A DNA stretch of 64,000 bases from Pararge aegeria (GCF_905163445.1 NC_053187.1:2108001-2172000), one strand, 5' to 3'; shown: positions 51,565 to 62,754, counted from the first letter of the stretch. The notes: generated from the sequence alone by a model not told the origin. Numbers and translations: made by a program.

Positions 51565-51712
51565 GCAACCTTGATATAACGTACCTCGTATAGCGACTAC
51601 CTTCATTTAACAAATTCTTTGTAATCCCCTTTGTATTGACATTTCAAGGGTATTACGAAGAATTTGTTAAATCTAGGAAGTCGTCATACGGGGTACGCTA
51701 TGTTAAGGTTGC
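51565..51712. mobile_element. Palindromic MITE-like element, 148 bp
   Basis: Arms of about 55 bp, imperfect: GCAACCTTGATATAACGTACC ... pairs with the complement ending 'tatgttaaggttgc'. No frame, no sister copy seen. Confidence 0.55.
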
Positions 51713-52339
51713 ACTGTATATTGTAAATAGGGGAGGAATTTAATGGAGGGCAGGATATTCTGCAGCGCTGCGACAATCCTTTACTTATCCCCGACGTTGT
51801 CACGTCAGACGCGCTACGACGTGACGTCTTAATATACGGTGATATCACCGCAGCGAAGATATATCGCACCTCGTCGGTTTTATTAAATGAATTTCTTACA
51901 TTGCGTTCTAAACAGGGTGACAGGCTTAAGCTTGAAGACATTTGCGTTTGTATCCTCATTCCAGCTTATATATTTAAGAGTAAGCCACTTTTGTTACGGA
52001 TCTGAAACGTTGTCGCTTACTGTTTGTTTGAAAATTTCTTTATTTTGTTAATAAAATGTAACAAATGTTAAACAATAGATATTATAAGTTCTTATTGCTA
52101 ACCTACGCAAATATAAACGTAACATATTTTTTACCTTATATAAACGTGCTGCTTCCGAACGCAAGCACTTATTCAAATAAATTATACTATACTTATAACT
52201 TACTACTACGTACTATCGACAATCTCACATAATACTTATGCGTTACATATAGTTACATAGTTTTTAAGTAAGAACAAATTTTGATTTTGGACTATGTGGG
52301 TAGACATAAAAAAAAAATGTCGCTTACTACGAGTATTAA
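51713..52339. other. Unassigned; GC-rich CpG patch at 51790-51870
   Basis: 'cgacgttgtcacgtcagacg' and 'cgctacgacgtgacgtc' share ACGT-rich text with 32940-32990. No gene. Confidence 0.35.
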
Positions 52340-52540
52340 TATACTCGTACATAGAATGGGTCAGAGTCACTCAGCGGGTGATAGAGAGTGCTATGCTACG
52401 AGTATCTCTAAATGAGGAATGAGTACATCTTTATAAGAACTAGAGTTACCGACGTAGCTCAACGAGTTGCAAAGCTGAAGTGGCAATAGGCGAGGCATAT
52501 AACTCCAAGAACCGATGGACGGTGGGGTCCACAAATAGGT
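52340..52540 (+). pseudogene. RTE reverse-transcriptase remnant
   Basis: 'gggtcagagtcactcagcg', 'agtgctatgctacgagtatc', 'gttaccgacgtagctcaacg' and 'gttgcaaagctgaagtggc' align with 30848-30990 (the RRLRVTQRAMERAML and RVAKLK regions). Several small deletions break the frame. Confidence 0.65.
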
Positions 52541-52639
52541 TTACTTACAGTAGCTTCGCAATATATTTATAATAATATAGTCTTTGTAAGACAAAATATT
52601 ACTCTTTATAAACAAAAAGCTGATATTAATAATCGACTC

Positions 52640-53062
52640 ACCAGAAACAGACATAAATTAGTGATATCTGCATATCGTCTGCGAAAGGTGCAGAACTCCT
52701 TTGTGGGGTTGAGTATACGCTTTTACAACATGATTCCTAAGGTAATTCTAAGACCTACCAATACATACATTAAAAAAAAGTGTAATAACACATCTAATAC
52801 AGCGAGGAATCTAATACATTTCATGAATTCCGTAATGACAAGGTAGATTGGATGCAGCCAGCCTCGCTCTCATCTCACGCAAGAAAGAAAAATTATTGTA
52901 AATGTTGTTGTTGGAAAAGAGCAAATACTGAGTTTCTTGCCGGCTCTTCTCGGTAGAATCTGCTTTCCGAACCGGTGGTAGAGTCACTAAAAACATACAT
53001 GCTTGACGTTTCAAAAGTGCTTATAAAGTAGGCCTACTTGAAATAAATTAATTTGAATTTGA
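52640..53062 (+). mobile_element. LINE-S 3' end, longest copy
   Basis: Frame 52661-52846 includes AYRLRKVQNSFVGLSIRFYN and MIPKVIL, the C-terminal part of a Jockey/CR1-like reverse transcriptase. The 3' UTR follows ('ttgttggaaaagagca', 'gtttcttgccggctcttctc', 'gaaccggtggtagagtcac'), and the end is 'aatttgaatttgaata'. Catalytic motifs are absent. Confidence 0.75.
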
Positions 53063-53095
53063 ATAAGTGATTGGTGGGCAGTTAGCATAGCATTA

Positions 53096-53453
53096 TCTAT
53101 ATATATAAAAGAGAAAGTGTTTGGGTATGATCCGTATAGGCTCCGAAACAGCTGGACCGATTCCAATGAAACTTTCAGGGAATCTCCGGATTGATCTGAG
53201 GAGTAATCCTGTAAAGTTTGGTGACGATCGGAGCACTCCTATTTTTGAACTGTTAAACTGTCAAATACAGCTTATTTACTATGATGATATTCTATTGTTG
53301 GGTGTACATGGGTGTAGATAATGATCTTCACTGAAAAGAGAATAAAGGAGAATGAACACGGAGAGAAATAAATGATTTAATATATAATGAGGCATTAATT
53401 AAAAATTTGATGATGTAAGTTTATTGTTTAAATAAGATAAAGCAAAATCTAGC
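53096..53453 (+). mobile_element. HEL-A, 3' terminus lost
   Basis: Same start (TCTATATATATAAAAG) and body as 21446, but stops at 'aaaatctagc', just inside the terminal hairpin. The CGGGCT arm and CTAG are gone. Confidence 0.8.
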
Positions 53454-53800
53454 CGTGTACGCATGTACATAATAAATTAGTAAAACAATAAAATATTTTT
53501 CGTTCTATTTAATTCTGGAAATAAAAAAATATTTATTATTATTAATTTATTATTTTTCGAAACGCGAATAAACTATGGCAATAATATATGTCTCGGTATA
53601 CTCAGTTACAATCCTAGACAATCTTTCACGCTGCCCATCACTGTCACGCAGAGAACCCTGCAGACGTGAGGAAATACGCTAGGATAGATGGATCTCTTGC
53701 CGTTTATACTTAATTGTATGCTGAGACATAGGGGTTTACATTAGCACAATAAGGATTTAAGTTTATTTATAAGCATTAGTTAGTGAATTCGTTTATTTAT
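53454..53800. other. Unassigned stretch
   Basis: No gene or recognised repeat. Confidence 0.4.
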
Positions 53801-53801
53801 T

Positions 53802-54048
53802 TGACGGCCGATTGGCGCAGTGGGCAACGAACCTCCTCTCTGAATCCAAGGCCGCGGGTTCGATTCCCACAGCTGGAAAACATTTCTGTGAGGAACATGA
53901 ATGTTTTTGAGTGTCTGGGTGTTTATCTGTATTATTTAAGTATTTATGTATAGTATTCATAAAATTATTCCTCAGTCATCTTAGTATCCATAACACAAGC
54001 TACGCTTACTTTGGGGCTAGGTGGCGATGTGTAGTATATTTATTTATT
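53802..54048 (+). mobile_element. SINE-A, full length
   Basis: Head 'cggccgattggcgcagtggg', B box GGTTCGATTCCCAC, normal body, short tail 'gtgtagtatatttattta'. Confidence 0.9.
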
Positions 54049-54050
54049 TA

Positions 54051-54530
54051 TTACTAGCTGTTGCCCGCGACTTCGTCTGCGTTTGATTTTGTTTATTGAT
54101 GTGGCATTAAATTTAGTTTTCATATACTCTATCGCTAAGCTTTAAATGAGGGGTTTGCTGCTGTCCGCTGAGGAGTTCTGTTCTCTATCTCCAACCACAT
54201 TCAGATCTACACAAAGTTTGGACAAAATTAAACACATATTATAACCTCTATGGTACAAAAATAATTATTTAAATCGGTTATAATTTGTCGGAGTTGTGGT
54301 GTTAAATCGTCAAACACTTTCATCCCCTCTCCCAAAGGAACCGAGCTTAATGTCTGAATAAAAAATATCCTATATCACTTCTAACACTTTCAAGAATATG
54401 TGTACAAAGTTTCATGAGGATCGGTTTAGTAGTTTTTGCGTGAAAGCGTAACAAACAAACTTACATTGACATTTATAATATTAAGTAAAGTAATAAAGTA
54501 ATAGGGAAGTAGGGATAGGGATAGGGATTA
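54051..54530 (-). mobile_element. HEL-B, complete or nearly so
   Basis: Left 'actagctgttgcccgcgact' is the complement of …CTAGT. The right side has 'gcgtgaaagcgtaacaaac' and ends in 'agggatagggataggg' (54511-54528). Non-coding. Confidence 0.7.
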
Positions 54531-55010
54531 TTTTTAATACACATGTTGTGTGCTTTTATGATTCCGTACCCGACGATTGTATATTACGGATCGGCGAGAA
54601 TAGTTTCACAAAAATACCAACAATATTCCTGGAAAGCTCACATCAAGCACTCTCTATCTCGGTCAAAATATTCGTTTGAAGCCTATATAAAAATATTAAA
54701 TCGGATGAACATAAACAAAAAGCCAACTCGAGTTTTTTAGTATTCGAGCCTGGCGTGGAATATCCCGAAATAATTTTTAGTATTTGTATGAATTGCGCAG
54801 TTTCCAAGCCAAAATAAAACCATGACAGGAACTAAAAATATAATAAAATATAAAACTAGTCAAGCGCGTTTGAAAGCACGTGTAGAGTTCCGCAGTGAAG
54901 GGGGGGATATAATTTTTGTCTCCTGCCTGTCCTAGCCATGCTGGAGATGAAGATAAGGATGAGGGGTTCAAATGCCTTTGTAACGTATTCTGGCTTCAAA
55001 CTTTTTTTCT
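54531..55010. other. Unassigned stretch
   Basis: No gene or recognised repeat. The 65-codon frame at 54543 has no signature. Confidence 0.4.
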
Positions 55011-55577
55011 TTTTTTATTCCAGTACAAGTTAGCCCTTGACTGCAATCTCACCTGGTGGTAAGAGAAAATACAGTCTAATATAAATAAATAAATATACTA
55101 CGACAATACACACACCGCCATCTAGTCCCAAAGTAAGCGTAGCTTGTGTTATGGGAACTAAGATAACTGTTGAATATTTTTATGAATAATATACATAAAT
55201 ACTTATAATATAACATATTCCACCCAGACACTGAACAACATTCATGTTCTTCACACAAACATTTTCCAGTTGTGGGAATCGAACCCACGGCCTTGGACTC
55301 AGAAAGCAGGGTCGCTGCCCACTGTGACAATCGGCCGTCAAATATGGTAGCGAGCTAACCTGTTAGGGAGTATTTACCTCTCTTACAGGTTAGTCATACC
55401 CCTAATCGGCTTCTACGGGACATCGCACCGGAACACTAAATCGCTTAGAGGCACGTCCTTGTTAAAGTGGTTACTAGCCACGGTCAATTCCCACCAGGCC
55501 AGACCAGAGAAAATTGCAGCGAATCGAACCCGGAAGATCTCCTACTCTAATTCACTCCGTTGCGCCAGGGAGGTCTT
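55011..55577 (-). mobile_element. SINE-C, full length, split by SINE-A
   Basis: 3' part 55024-55080 ('gttagcccttgactgcaatc'), then SINE-A, then 55341-55577 through 'gacatcgcaccggaacac', 'ctagccacggtcaattccc', B-box complement 'gaatcgaacccgg' and head complement 'gttgcgccagggaggtc'. AATAT flanks both junctions. Confidence 0.8.
55081..55340 (-). mobile_element. SINE-A inserted in SINE-C
   Basis: Complete minus copy with intact B box; A box has two changes ('ttgtcacagtgg'). Confidence 0.9.
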
Positions 55578-56037
55578 TAACAACGTTAGCTGATGATAGC
55601 TGAATTTCACACATTTACAGCGTTAATTCCGTAAATAAATATAAGATTTTTGTAATCTAACGTGAGCCCAAGAAATTATTTTGGGCAATTGAGGCAGGTT
55701 TTCTAAACACGGTTCACCATCTGAGTAGGAGCCAGGCAAGACATGCCGTAGCGGCCATAACAGGACACTATGGCACAGGGTCCATGTTATTAAAAAAGGG
55801 CTTTATTGATGGGCCTGCAACGAGGACGTTGAGTATATGGAGAATTTGAATTGGGAATGCGACAGGTTGGCTAAAAGCGATTGGACCTTCTAGAAGTAGT
55901 ATATCTACGACTAGATGATTGCCTCCAACATAAAAGCTTTAATCAAACTCTTAGAGTGGCTATTTAGGGTGACTTTAAGGATAGACCGAGTACAAAAGAT
56001 CCTGTTGGGTCATGAAGACAGAATACAGTTCTAATTT
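55578..56037. other. Unassigned stretch
   Basis: No gene or recognised repeat. Confidence 0.4.
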
Positions 56038-56038
56038 T

Positions 56039-56270
56039 GGCGGCCGATTGGCGCAGTGGGCAGCAACCCTGCTTTCTGAGTCCAACGCCGTGGTTTCGAT
56101 TCCCACAACTGGAAAATGTTTATGTGATGAACATGAATGTTTTTCAGTGTCTGGGTGTTTATCTGTATAATATAAGTATTTATGTATTTATATAAAATAG
56201 CACAAGCTACGCCTACTTTGGGGCAGGATGACGATGTGTGTATTGTCGTAGTATATTTATTTATTATTTC
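56039..56270 (+). mobile_element. SINE-A with internal deletion
   Basis: Head 'ggcggccgattggcgcag', B box 'ggtttcgattcccac' (one base inserted); the 'catcagtcatcttagtac' segment is missing. Confidence 0.85.
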
Positions 56271-56310
56271 TTAACTCTCAAGAGAGCGGGATAGTGCAAA
56301 AAAAAAAACA

Positions 56311-56368
56311 AAAAATAGTAGATCAAAACTGCAATGTGGAAACATTGCAGTTTTGATCTACTATTTTT
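56311..56368. repeat. Perfect palindrome, 27 bp arms, 4 bp loop
   Basis: Arms 56311-56337 (AAAAATAGTAGATCAAAACT...) and 56342-56368 are exact reverse complements. A SINE-D fragment follows about 17 bp later. Confidence 0.9.
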
Positions 56369-56384
56369 ACTAGATGTACATTGT

Positions 56385-56485
56385 CTTGCTGATATAAAAG
56401 GCACTCAGGCCGTGATTGCCAGAGAGTCTCAGGTACAAATCCGGTCGGTTCCGAAATTTTCATATACATTTAAAAAACAAAAATT
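56385..56485 (+). mobile_element. SINE-D, partial
   Basis: 'ggccgtgattgccagagagt', B-box-like 'ggtacaaatccggtcggttcc' and 'gaaattttcatatacattt'. The A box is lost. Confidence 0.6.
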
Positions 56486-56529
56486 ACAAAAATATGATAT
56501 TTCCTTCAAGTGTAGATAAAAAATTGATT

Positions 56530-56660
56530 AAATTTATAAAATAAGACATCGCTATGAAGCAATAAGCCGCCAAATTGTGTACGTTGTTTTGTTATACTTT
56601 TCTTTTTTATGTACATTTTGTGGTGTGCAATAAGAGCATATTCATTCATTCATTCATAAT
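56530..56660 (+). mobile_element. CR1-tail
   Basis: 'gacatcgctatgaagcaat', 'aagccgccaaattgtgtac', 'ttgtggtgtgcaataagagc' and a (CATT)n end at about 56641-56657. Confidence 0.65.
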
Positions 56661-57599
56661 GACAATAAAAGGTGATCGCGACATAGACAACCGACCTTTT
56701 ACGGTCTTCGTTTGACCTCAGGACCCTAAAAAAGTAAAATAAATAGTGCAGCGGCAGCTAAAATTGCGAATCTATGAATTTTTCACTAGAATTCAGCGGC
56801 TATTGTTTATCTACGTGTGTTTTTCAAAGCGCTGGGGATCTGTGTTGGCATAATCTAATTCAATAAATCCGACAGTTTCACAGTTTTCATACGTGATTGC
56901 TGAACCGAATAAATCCCTAGGCTCTTTACTACTGGTGCACCTCTCAGCCTTCAGTTTTAGTTAAGGATGTGTTTGCTTACCAGCTGGAGGTTCAGTTTCA
57001 ATCTACATCCCGCGCAATTAAAAAATGGTTCTATAAAAATCACATATCATTTACGAAGCGACACGTAAATTTAATCTAATACTTTTTGAAGTTATACTTC
57101 TTTTGGGGCGTTTGGGAAAAATTATGAGAGTAAATTTTTACGATGCGCGCGCACACCGTCACTAAAAACCAACACTCTGAAGTTAGCTACAGTCAACATT
57201 TTAGTTTTTCAAAAAAAGGTTTGACAGTGTTCACTTTGAACTGTCAAAGACTGCGGGCTCATTCTGGTGATTTCATTGTACAAAAATCTTAAACTTTAAT
57301 GTTGAGTGAAACTTGGTTGTCTGATGATGAAATAACTAGATAATGCGTTATAATAAAACTTTGAATGTATTAATTACCTTTTTTCTATTGACATTTCTTC
57401 TACAAACATAGAATAACGCGAAAGATAAAATTTTTGAACAGATTTTTTTTTTTAGTTTATTTTACGGCCAAGCCGATTCAAGTCCTTTAAGGCCTTTCAA
57501 AAAATATTACAGTTTAGCTTAAAACTAAGATAAGTTTAAATATAACATTTTAGCTTAAAACTAGATAATTATCATTTTCTTTGAACCATTAACTTTGAA
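56661..57599. other. Unassigned stretch
   Basis: About 940 bp. 57125-57175 has 'gatgcgcgcgcacaccgtc' in AT-rich DNA. No gene or recognised repeat. Confidence 0.4.
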
Positions 57600-57602
57600 G
57601 AA

Positions 57603-57954
57603 CAGAATAGAAAATAGAATAGAAAAACTTTATTGCAACACAACAAAAAAAGGAAAATACAAGGAAAACAGTAATAGTACTTAGTGCTAGGGTGCAAAGG
57701 CGGCCTTATCACTAAAAGTGATCTTTTAAAGGCAACCTGAGCGTACGAAGCCGATAAAAGAGTGGAAAATGGATGGTGCATAAAGTAAGTTACAAAAAAA
57801 AAGAAAAAAAAAAAAAGAAATGTAATATAAACTTACATGAACATACATACTACATTTACATATTAACTACACAAATACCAACATAAATTTATATATACTA
57901 TGATAGATATATGTGATATATATTTATGCTATTATAAACTTACATACTACTCAA
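57603..57954 (-). other. 3' UTR of the LINE
   Basis: Contains the antisense of the conserved hairpin region (57690-57730: 'gcaaaggcggccttatcac', 'taaaagtgatct'), an A-run on the plus strand (57795-57819) and terminal 'agaatagaaaatagaat'. The hairpin-plus-tail is probably what the encoded enzyme recognises. Confidence 0.7.
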
Positions 57955-60902
57955 TTACATAGATAAGTAATAATTCTTTAAGCGATGTTTAAACAGGTGA
58001 ATGGTTTCGGAATGACGTATTTCCCAGGGGAGCGAGTTCCACAGTGTTACAGCTTTAACAGTGAATGACTCGTTATAGCGCTGAGAGCGAGATAAGGGAA
58101 TCTCAAGCTTGTTGTCATTCGCCGACCGGAGACTGACAAGATGCTGAGAGAAGGAAAAACGCTCTTTAAGGTAAAGCGGAGAGATAGGACTATATAGAAG
58201 AGAATAAAGTAAAGTAAGAATATGGATATTTCGCCTATCATTAACAGTTACCCACTTGAGTTGCTGACGGTAATGAGTAATTTGGTCAAATTTCTTAAGC
58301 CCAAAGATAAATCTTATGATTAGATTTTGGAGCCGCTCAAGTTTATTAAGAAGGTACTGGGGTATATCAGAATAACACGTGTCTGCGTAGTCCACTATAG
58401 GAAGTAAAACAGAGTGGGCCAGACAAATTTTGGTACGAATAGGTAAAAAGTATTTCCACCTTTTAAGCCTACCAATTACAGCGTAGATCTTGCGACTAAG
58501 CTCGGATATTTGAGGACCCCACGAGAGCGTATTAATATGATAATACCCAAGTTTTTAACAGAACTGCTGAACTCAAGTATAGCGCCATCAAAGACTACAG
58601 AAGGAAGAGACGAGAAGCTAACTTTAGAGATTTGCTGCCGGCTGCCGATTAAGATGACCTGGGATTTACTAGCATTTATAGACAACCCACTCGATTTACT
58701 CCATGAACTAATTAAGTTCAGGTCCGAATTCAAACGAGTGATAGCCCCCGATATGTCATCAACAGAGGTTGACGTATAAATCTGCAAGTCATCAGCATAG
58801 AGATGGAAAGACAGCAAAAGCAAATCTGTCAATGAGTTTATAAAAATGGAAAAAAGTAGAGGAGAAAGAACACCACCTTGTGGGACACCAGCACTGAGAC
58901 TGCACCAAGAAGAACACTTACTATCAATACGTACACACTGTTTACGGTCATAGAGGTATGAACGAAACCAATTTAAATCATTACAGGATATATTTATGGA
59001 ATCAAGAATAGCCAGAAGAATTTCAAAATCTACTGTATTGAAAGCATTAGAGAAATCGAGTAATGCTAAGACTGTTACTTTTTGTTCATCCATACCGCAT
59101 CTAATATCATCGCAAATTTTAACAAGGGCTGTAGTAGTACTGTGTCCAGGACGAAATCCAGATTGATAGGGACTTAAAATGTTATTTTTCCTAAGAAATA
59201 GAGATAGTTGCCCATGAACAATGCGCTCCAGGACTTTTGACAGGAAAGGTAAAATAGAGATAGGCCTATAATGAGAAAAAGATGAAGGTTGGTTAATTTT
59301 CGAAATAGGTATGACATGTGCCAGCCGCCACACATTAGGAAAAGAGTAAGAGAAGAGAGAACTATTGAAGATATGGCAAAGTACAGGTAAAACATAAGCA
59401 AGAGCTAGCATAATCATTTTGCGACTAACACCATCACTACCAATGGCATCAGATTGGATAGCCATAATATGCTTTTTGACATCATCAGCAGTGACAGCGT
59501 CAAAATTGAATACTGCATGGTTAGGTTTAGGCTGCAAAGAAATTTTATTCAGGGTCCGAGCTCTGGTTACGTCATCTAATATTGTTACTGTGGATAAATG
59601 TTTGTTAAGGGCATCAGTATCAATATTGAAACCAGATACGGATAATTTACGCTGTCGTCCAATGCCCATAGCGTCAAGAAATTTCCATATCTTGGCTGAA
59701 TCCTTGCTATCCAAAGAAGTATGTATAAAGTTACGCTGAGCATCGCGACAAGTCTTGTTGCAAAGGTTACGTGCCTTTTTATATTTTTGTAAATTTTCAG
59801 GTGATGGATTGATTTTAAATTTCGACTTAGCAGCATTTCGCTTCGCCATCAAACCCCTTATTTCTACAGTAAGCCAAGGAGCTGGAAGATGTTTAAGTTT
59901 AATTGGCCGAAGAGGCGCATGCACATCAAATAGATCAATAAGAAGAGAATTAAAGATTGAAATTTTATCATTTACATCCGGGGCATCCAAAATAATATCC
60001 CAGTCAATCCGGCTAAGATCATGCATAAACTTATCATTATCAAAGCTCTTGAAGCTTCGCCGCATCACGACTGTAGGTTTAACCCTGGGCGGGTGAATTT
60101 TATAGGATAAGAATACTAAGTCATGATATGAAAAAGCTTCGGCTGGAAGCTGGCCATGCACATTAATACGCTCAGGTGAAGAGACGATCATTAAATCCAG
60201 TTGTGAAGGTACGCAGTTGGGAAAAAAATGAGTTGCATTAGTGCTGAGCAGATTTAAATTGGCGCTATTAATTATACTTACCAGGCGCCTAGCTCGTGAG
60301 TCATTCTTGATAAGGCAAGTGTTAAAATCACCCATAATAATAGTGTGATCAACACTTGGGACATAACTATCTAATAAAATCTCAAAACTATCAAAATAGT
60401 CAACACGCAGTGACGGACTATAAAACACCCCAAGCAAAAGCTTCAGAGAACCAAAAAGAACCTCAACAAAAATATGCTCAGAAGAATCACAGTATTGGGA
60501 AGGCGACTTATTTAAAATTGAGAAGGGGATGTGGCTACGGAGATATATGGCTACCCCTCCCCCACCTTTCCCAGTTCGATCATTTCTGATTAAATGAAAT
60601 CCTGGCAAGGAATATGAAGTTGAAGGCAGACAAGACTTGAGAAACGTTTCCGATACCAGGATAGCATGTATGTCTTTAACGTCGAAAGAAGTTAAGAGGT
60701 CTGGATAGTGGGAAGGGATGCTCTGCGCATTAATATGAATAACATTAAAACTTTTAGAGTGCGGAGAGAAGGCAGAGTCTAGAGCCGAATTTATAGAAAA
60801 AGAAGTGCTGTGGAAACTGTCATCAGATGTTGAGGTGCATTCTGAGAAAACGCCACTACCGCCATCCGACCCATCACTGCACATACCGTCATCGCTAATC
60901 AT
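57955..60902 (-). pseudogene. ORF2: AP endonuclease plus reverse transcriptase, one frameshift
   Basis: The first part (808 codons, 60902 to 58476) holds an APE-type endonuclease: FNVIHINAQS at 52-61, SETF 84-87, RNDRTGKGGGGVAIYL 106-121, GDFN 191-194 and SYHD 258-261. The reverse transcriptase follows: YRPISILPFLSKVLER 545-560, SGFRPGHSTT 581-590, LDFSNAFNTV 615-624, GVPQGGVLSP 672-681 and the catalytic YADD 702-705. Near residue 789 (about 58538) the frame slips by one base. The continuation is open to a stop at 57955 and includes DYADTCYSDIPQYLL and AVTLWNSLPWEIRHSE. Total span equals 983 codons plus one missing base, usual for CR1/Jockey ORF2. It copies element RNA at a nicked target in the nucleus. 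The frameshift separates only the region after the catalytic core. Confidence 0.9.
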
Positions 60903-61570
60903 AACTTAAATATGTTTATTTATAGATATATAAATATGTGTATAATATATAGATTTTAAATATTTATACAAAATATAGTTTGATAATTATATCTTACAAC
61001 AGAAACAAATAAAAACAATACTAATATGCGCCAAAAAAACCACCCATCAGCAGTAACCGACTTAAAAAACAAAAACATAAAAATTGGTATTTATCACACC
61101 ATGTGGCGACCATCAGCCGAAACTAAACCTATCTTTAAATAAATAAGTAGTTCAAACACAAGCATAAAAAATAAAAAATAAAAATAAAATAAAAACAGAA
61201 AAATGAAATCTTTGCAATAATGCAAATTTTTATCTATTGACTTACTTGGTTATTATTGAATTAAACTATTCAAATATATGTTAAACGGAACGCGTCAATA
61301 GCCCATACCATGACCATAGGCCATGTAGGTGACGTAACGTTTGCATTATCTTTGGTACTGTCATCTGTAATGTCAGTGTCAAACTGTCGAGTCAACAGGA
61401 CCAAATTTAGTGTCACAACAAACTATTAATTATTTACATACCCCGATTTTGACAAGATAACAAATATAAACAAGAAATTACGAAGCAATACTTAATAGTA
61501 AATAAGTTACATACAAGTATAGGTAGGACAAGAGACACGAATAGATCTTAATGCTAACTTAGGACAAAAA
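60903..61570 (-). other. Spacer between ORF1 and ORF2 of the LINE
   Basis: 668 bp, AT-rich, with no long frame. It is long for a LINE intergenic region and could include an unrecognised insertion. Confidence 0.5.
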
Positions 61571-62119
61571 TCACTTTTTGACGATACGCCTGGACCGGTT
61601 GACTTGTGCTGGCAGAGCTGCTGGTCGAGATTTCGGTGGCGCAGCGGCAGAGCTTGCCACCACAGCACTTGGTGCTGGTCTTTGGACATCAGAACCACAG
61701 GGAATGCTGTCGAGTTCAGATTTCGCAACAATTCTGCGGCGCGATCCATTTGACTGTACGACGAATATGGAACCATCTTTGGTCCAGCATTTAGAAACAC
61801 CAAAGCGTTGTCTTGCTTCCATAAAAATGGCATGCCTGTCCCTGGTAAGGAACTCGGAAAGGGTTATTCCTGTACCTTTAAGCTTGGTTTTATCATACCA
61901 GACCTGATTTCTGAGGGACAGTTGTTTAAACTTAAGAAGTATGGCCCGCTGTTTACCAGACTTAATGCTTCCCATGCGATGACAACGACTGACAACAGCA
62001 ACAGATAGATCAGGCATATTAAGGTGGTCGGACAGAGTTTTAACCACTAATTTTAAGGTATCCTCACCGTTAACATCAGGAATGCCATGAACTAGTAAGA
62101 TCTTTCTTCTGCTGTTCAT
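61571..62119 (-). CDS. ORF1 (nucleic-acid-binding protein), N-terminally truncated
   Basis: 182 codons from the ATG at 62119, but the frame is open upstream to about 62190 (VTRQKSVHQNISKQQDKLE, heptad-like), so the true protein began earlier and this ATG is probably internal. Residues ILLVHGIPDVNGEDTLKL, VVSRCHRMGS, RAILLKFKQL, KGTGITLSEFLTRDR and RFGVSKCWTKDGSIFV follow the RRM-like plus C-terminal domain layout of L1-type ORF1 proteins found in many insect LINEs. The C-terminus is basic (SRRIVKK). Role by family: coats element RNA and forms the retrotransposition particle. The same fold occurs in a baculovirus few-polyhedra protein, but the linked ORF2 makes the LINE assignment firm. Confidence 0.8.
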   Translation of the reverse strand: MNSRRKILLVHGIPDVNGEDTLKLVVKTLSDHLNMPDLSVAVVSRCHRMGSIKSGKQRAILLKFKQLSLRNQVWYDKTKLKGTGITLSEFLTRDRHAIFMEARQRFGVSKCWTKDGSIFVVQSNGSRRRIVAKSELDSIPCGSDVQRPAPSAVVASSAAAPPKSRPAALPAQVNRSRRIVKK

Positions 62120-62200
62120 TTCAAGTTTATCCTGCTGCTTCGAGAGATGTTCTGATGTACAGATTTTTGTCTTGTAACTTCTATCGCGTATACATAATTA

Positions 62201-62754
62201 CACACACAGTTTTTTTTCGTTTAAATGTGTTTAAAAATTAACTAATTTAAACGTGTTTATAATAAACAATATAAGATATTTAGTTAGATTCCTTATAAGG
62301 CCTTGTTTATTACAATCATCAAGCTGAAATTCAGAGTTTCCCTGATGGCGGATGAGGGTCTGAAATTCAGAATTAAAATGACAATTACACGAAAGATTCC
62401 AAATTAATTTCAGGACAAAAGCGCGCATTATCAGGTGGGTGAGGATGAATTATCAGCACACTTCAATGCTCTTGTGTAAATTAAATGACATTTAACGTAT
62501 GGTTCAAGTTATAATAATAATATACTTATTATTGTTTTTTTTTGACACCATTTTTCCTATTCAATATACGGACGAATAACGCGGGCTATAGCTAGACTCC
62601 ATATTTTCAACTTACGCCATAATTCACTTTGATTGGTTGCTTAGTTAGAGCGTGAATGAAGGACAGACAAATAAACACACTTTCTCATTTTATGATATTA
62701 GAAAGATGTATGGATTATTTAGATTTAAAATTCACAGCGCTCACCGTTGCGCCC
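62201..62754. other. Mostly unassigned; HEL-B-like scrap at 62575-62700
   Basis: 'aacgcgggctatagctag' and 'gattggttgcttagttagag' match 43005-43260. Otherwise no gene. Confidence 0.4.

Larger units (their letters stand above)
57600..62200 (-). mobile_element. CR1/Jockey-group non-LTR retrotransposon, nearly complete
   Basis: Minus strand, in order: part of ORF1 (61571-62119, open frame extends to about 62190), a 668 bp spacer, ORF2 (57955-60902, one frameshift), and a 3' UTR (57603-57954). The UTR has the CR1-tail text ('gcgataag'-type hairpin, 'gccgcctttgca', 'gcaataaag') and ends in TATTCT-like units. The 5' end is lost within ORF1. The 3' UTR is the source type for the CR1-tail fragments across the window (3051, 10803, 20103, 42729, 45735, 56530). 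No target duplication was found by eye. Confidence 0.85.

Noticed and set aside
59419..60096. Plus-strand frames of 106 and 113 codons
   Set aside because: They are shadows on the strand opposite the LINE ORF2.
61571..62119. Endogenous baculovirus-like protein
   Set aside because: The fold is shared with a baculovirus protein, but the frame sits directly upstream of a LINE ORF2 in the same orientation, so it is LINE ORF1.
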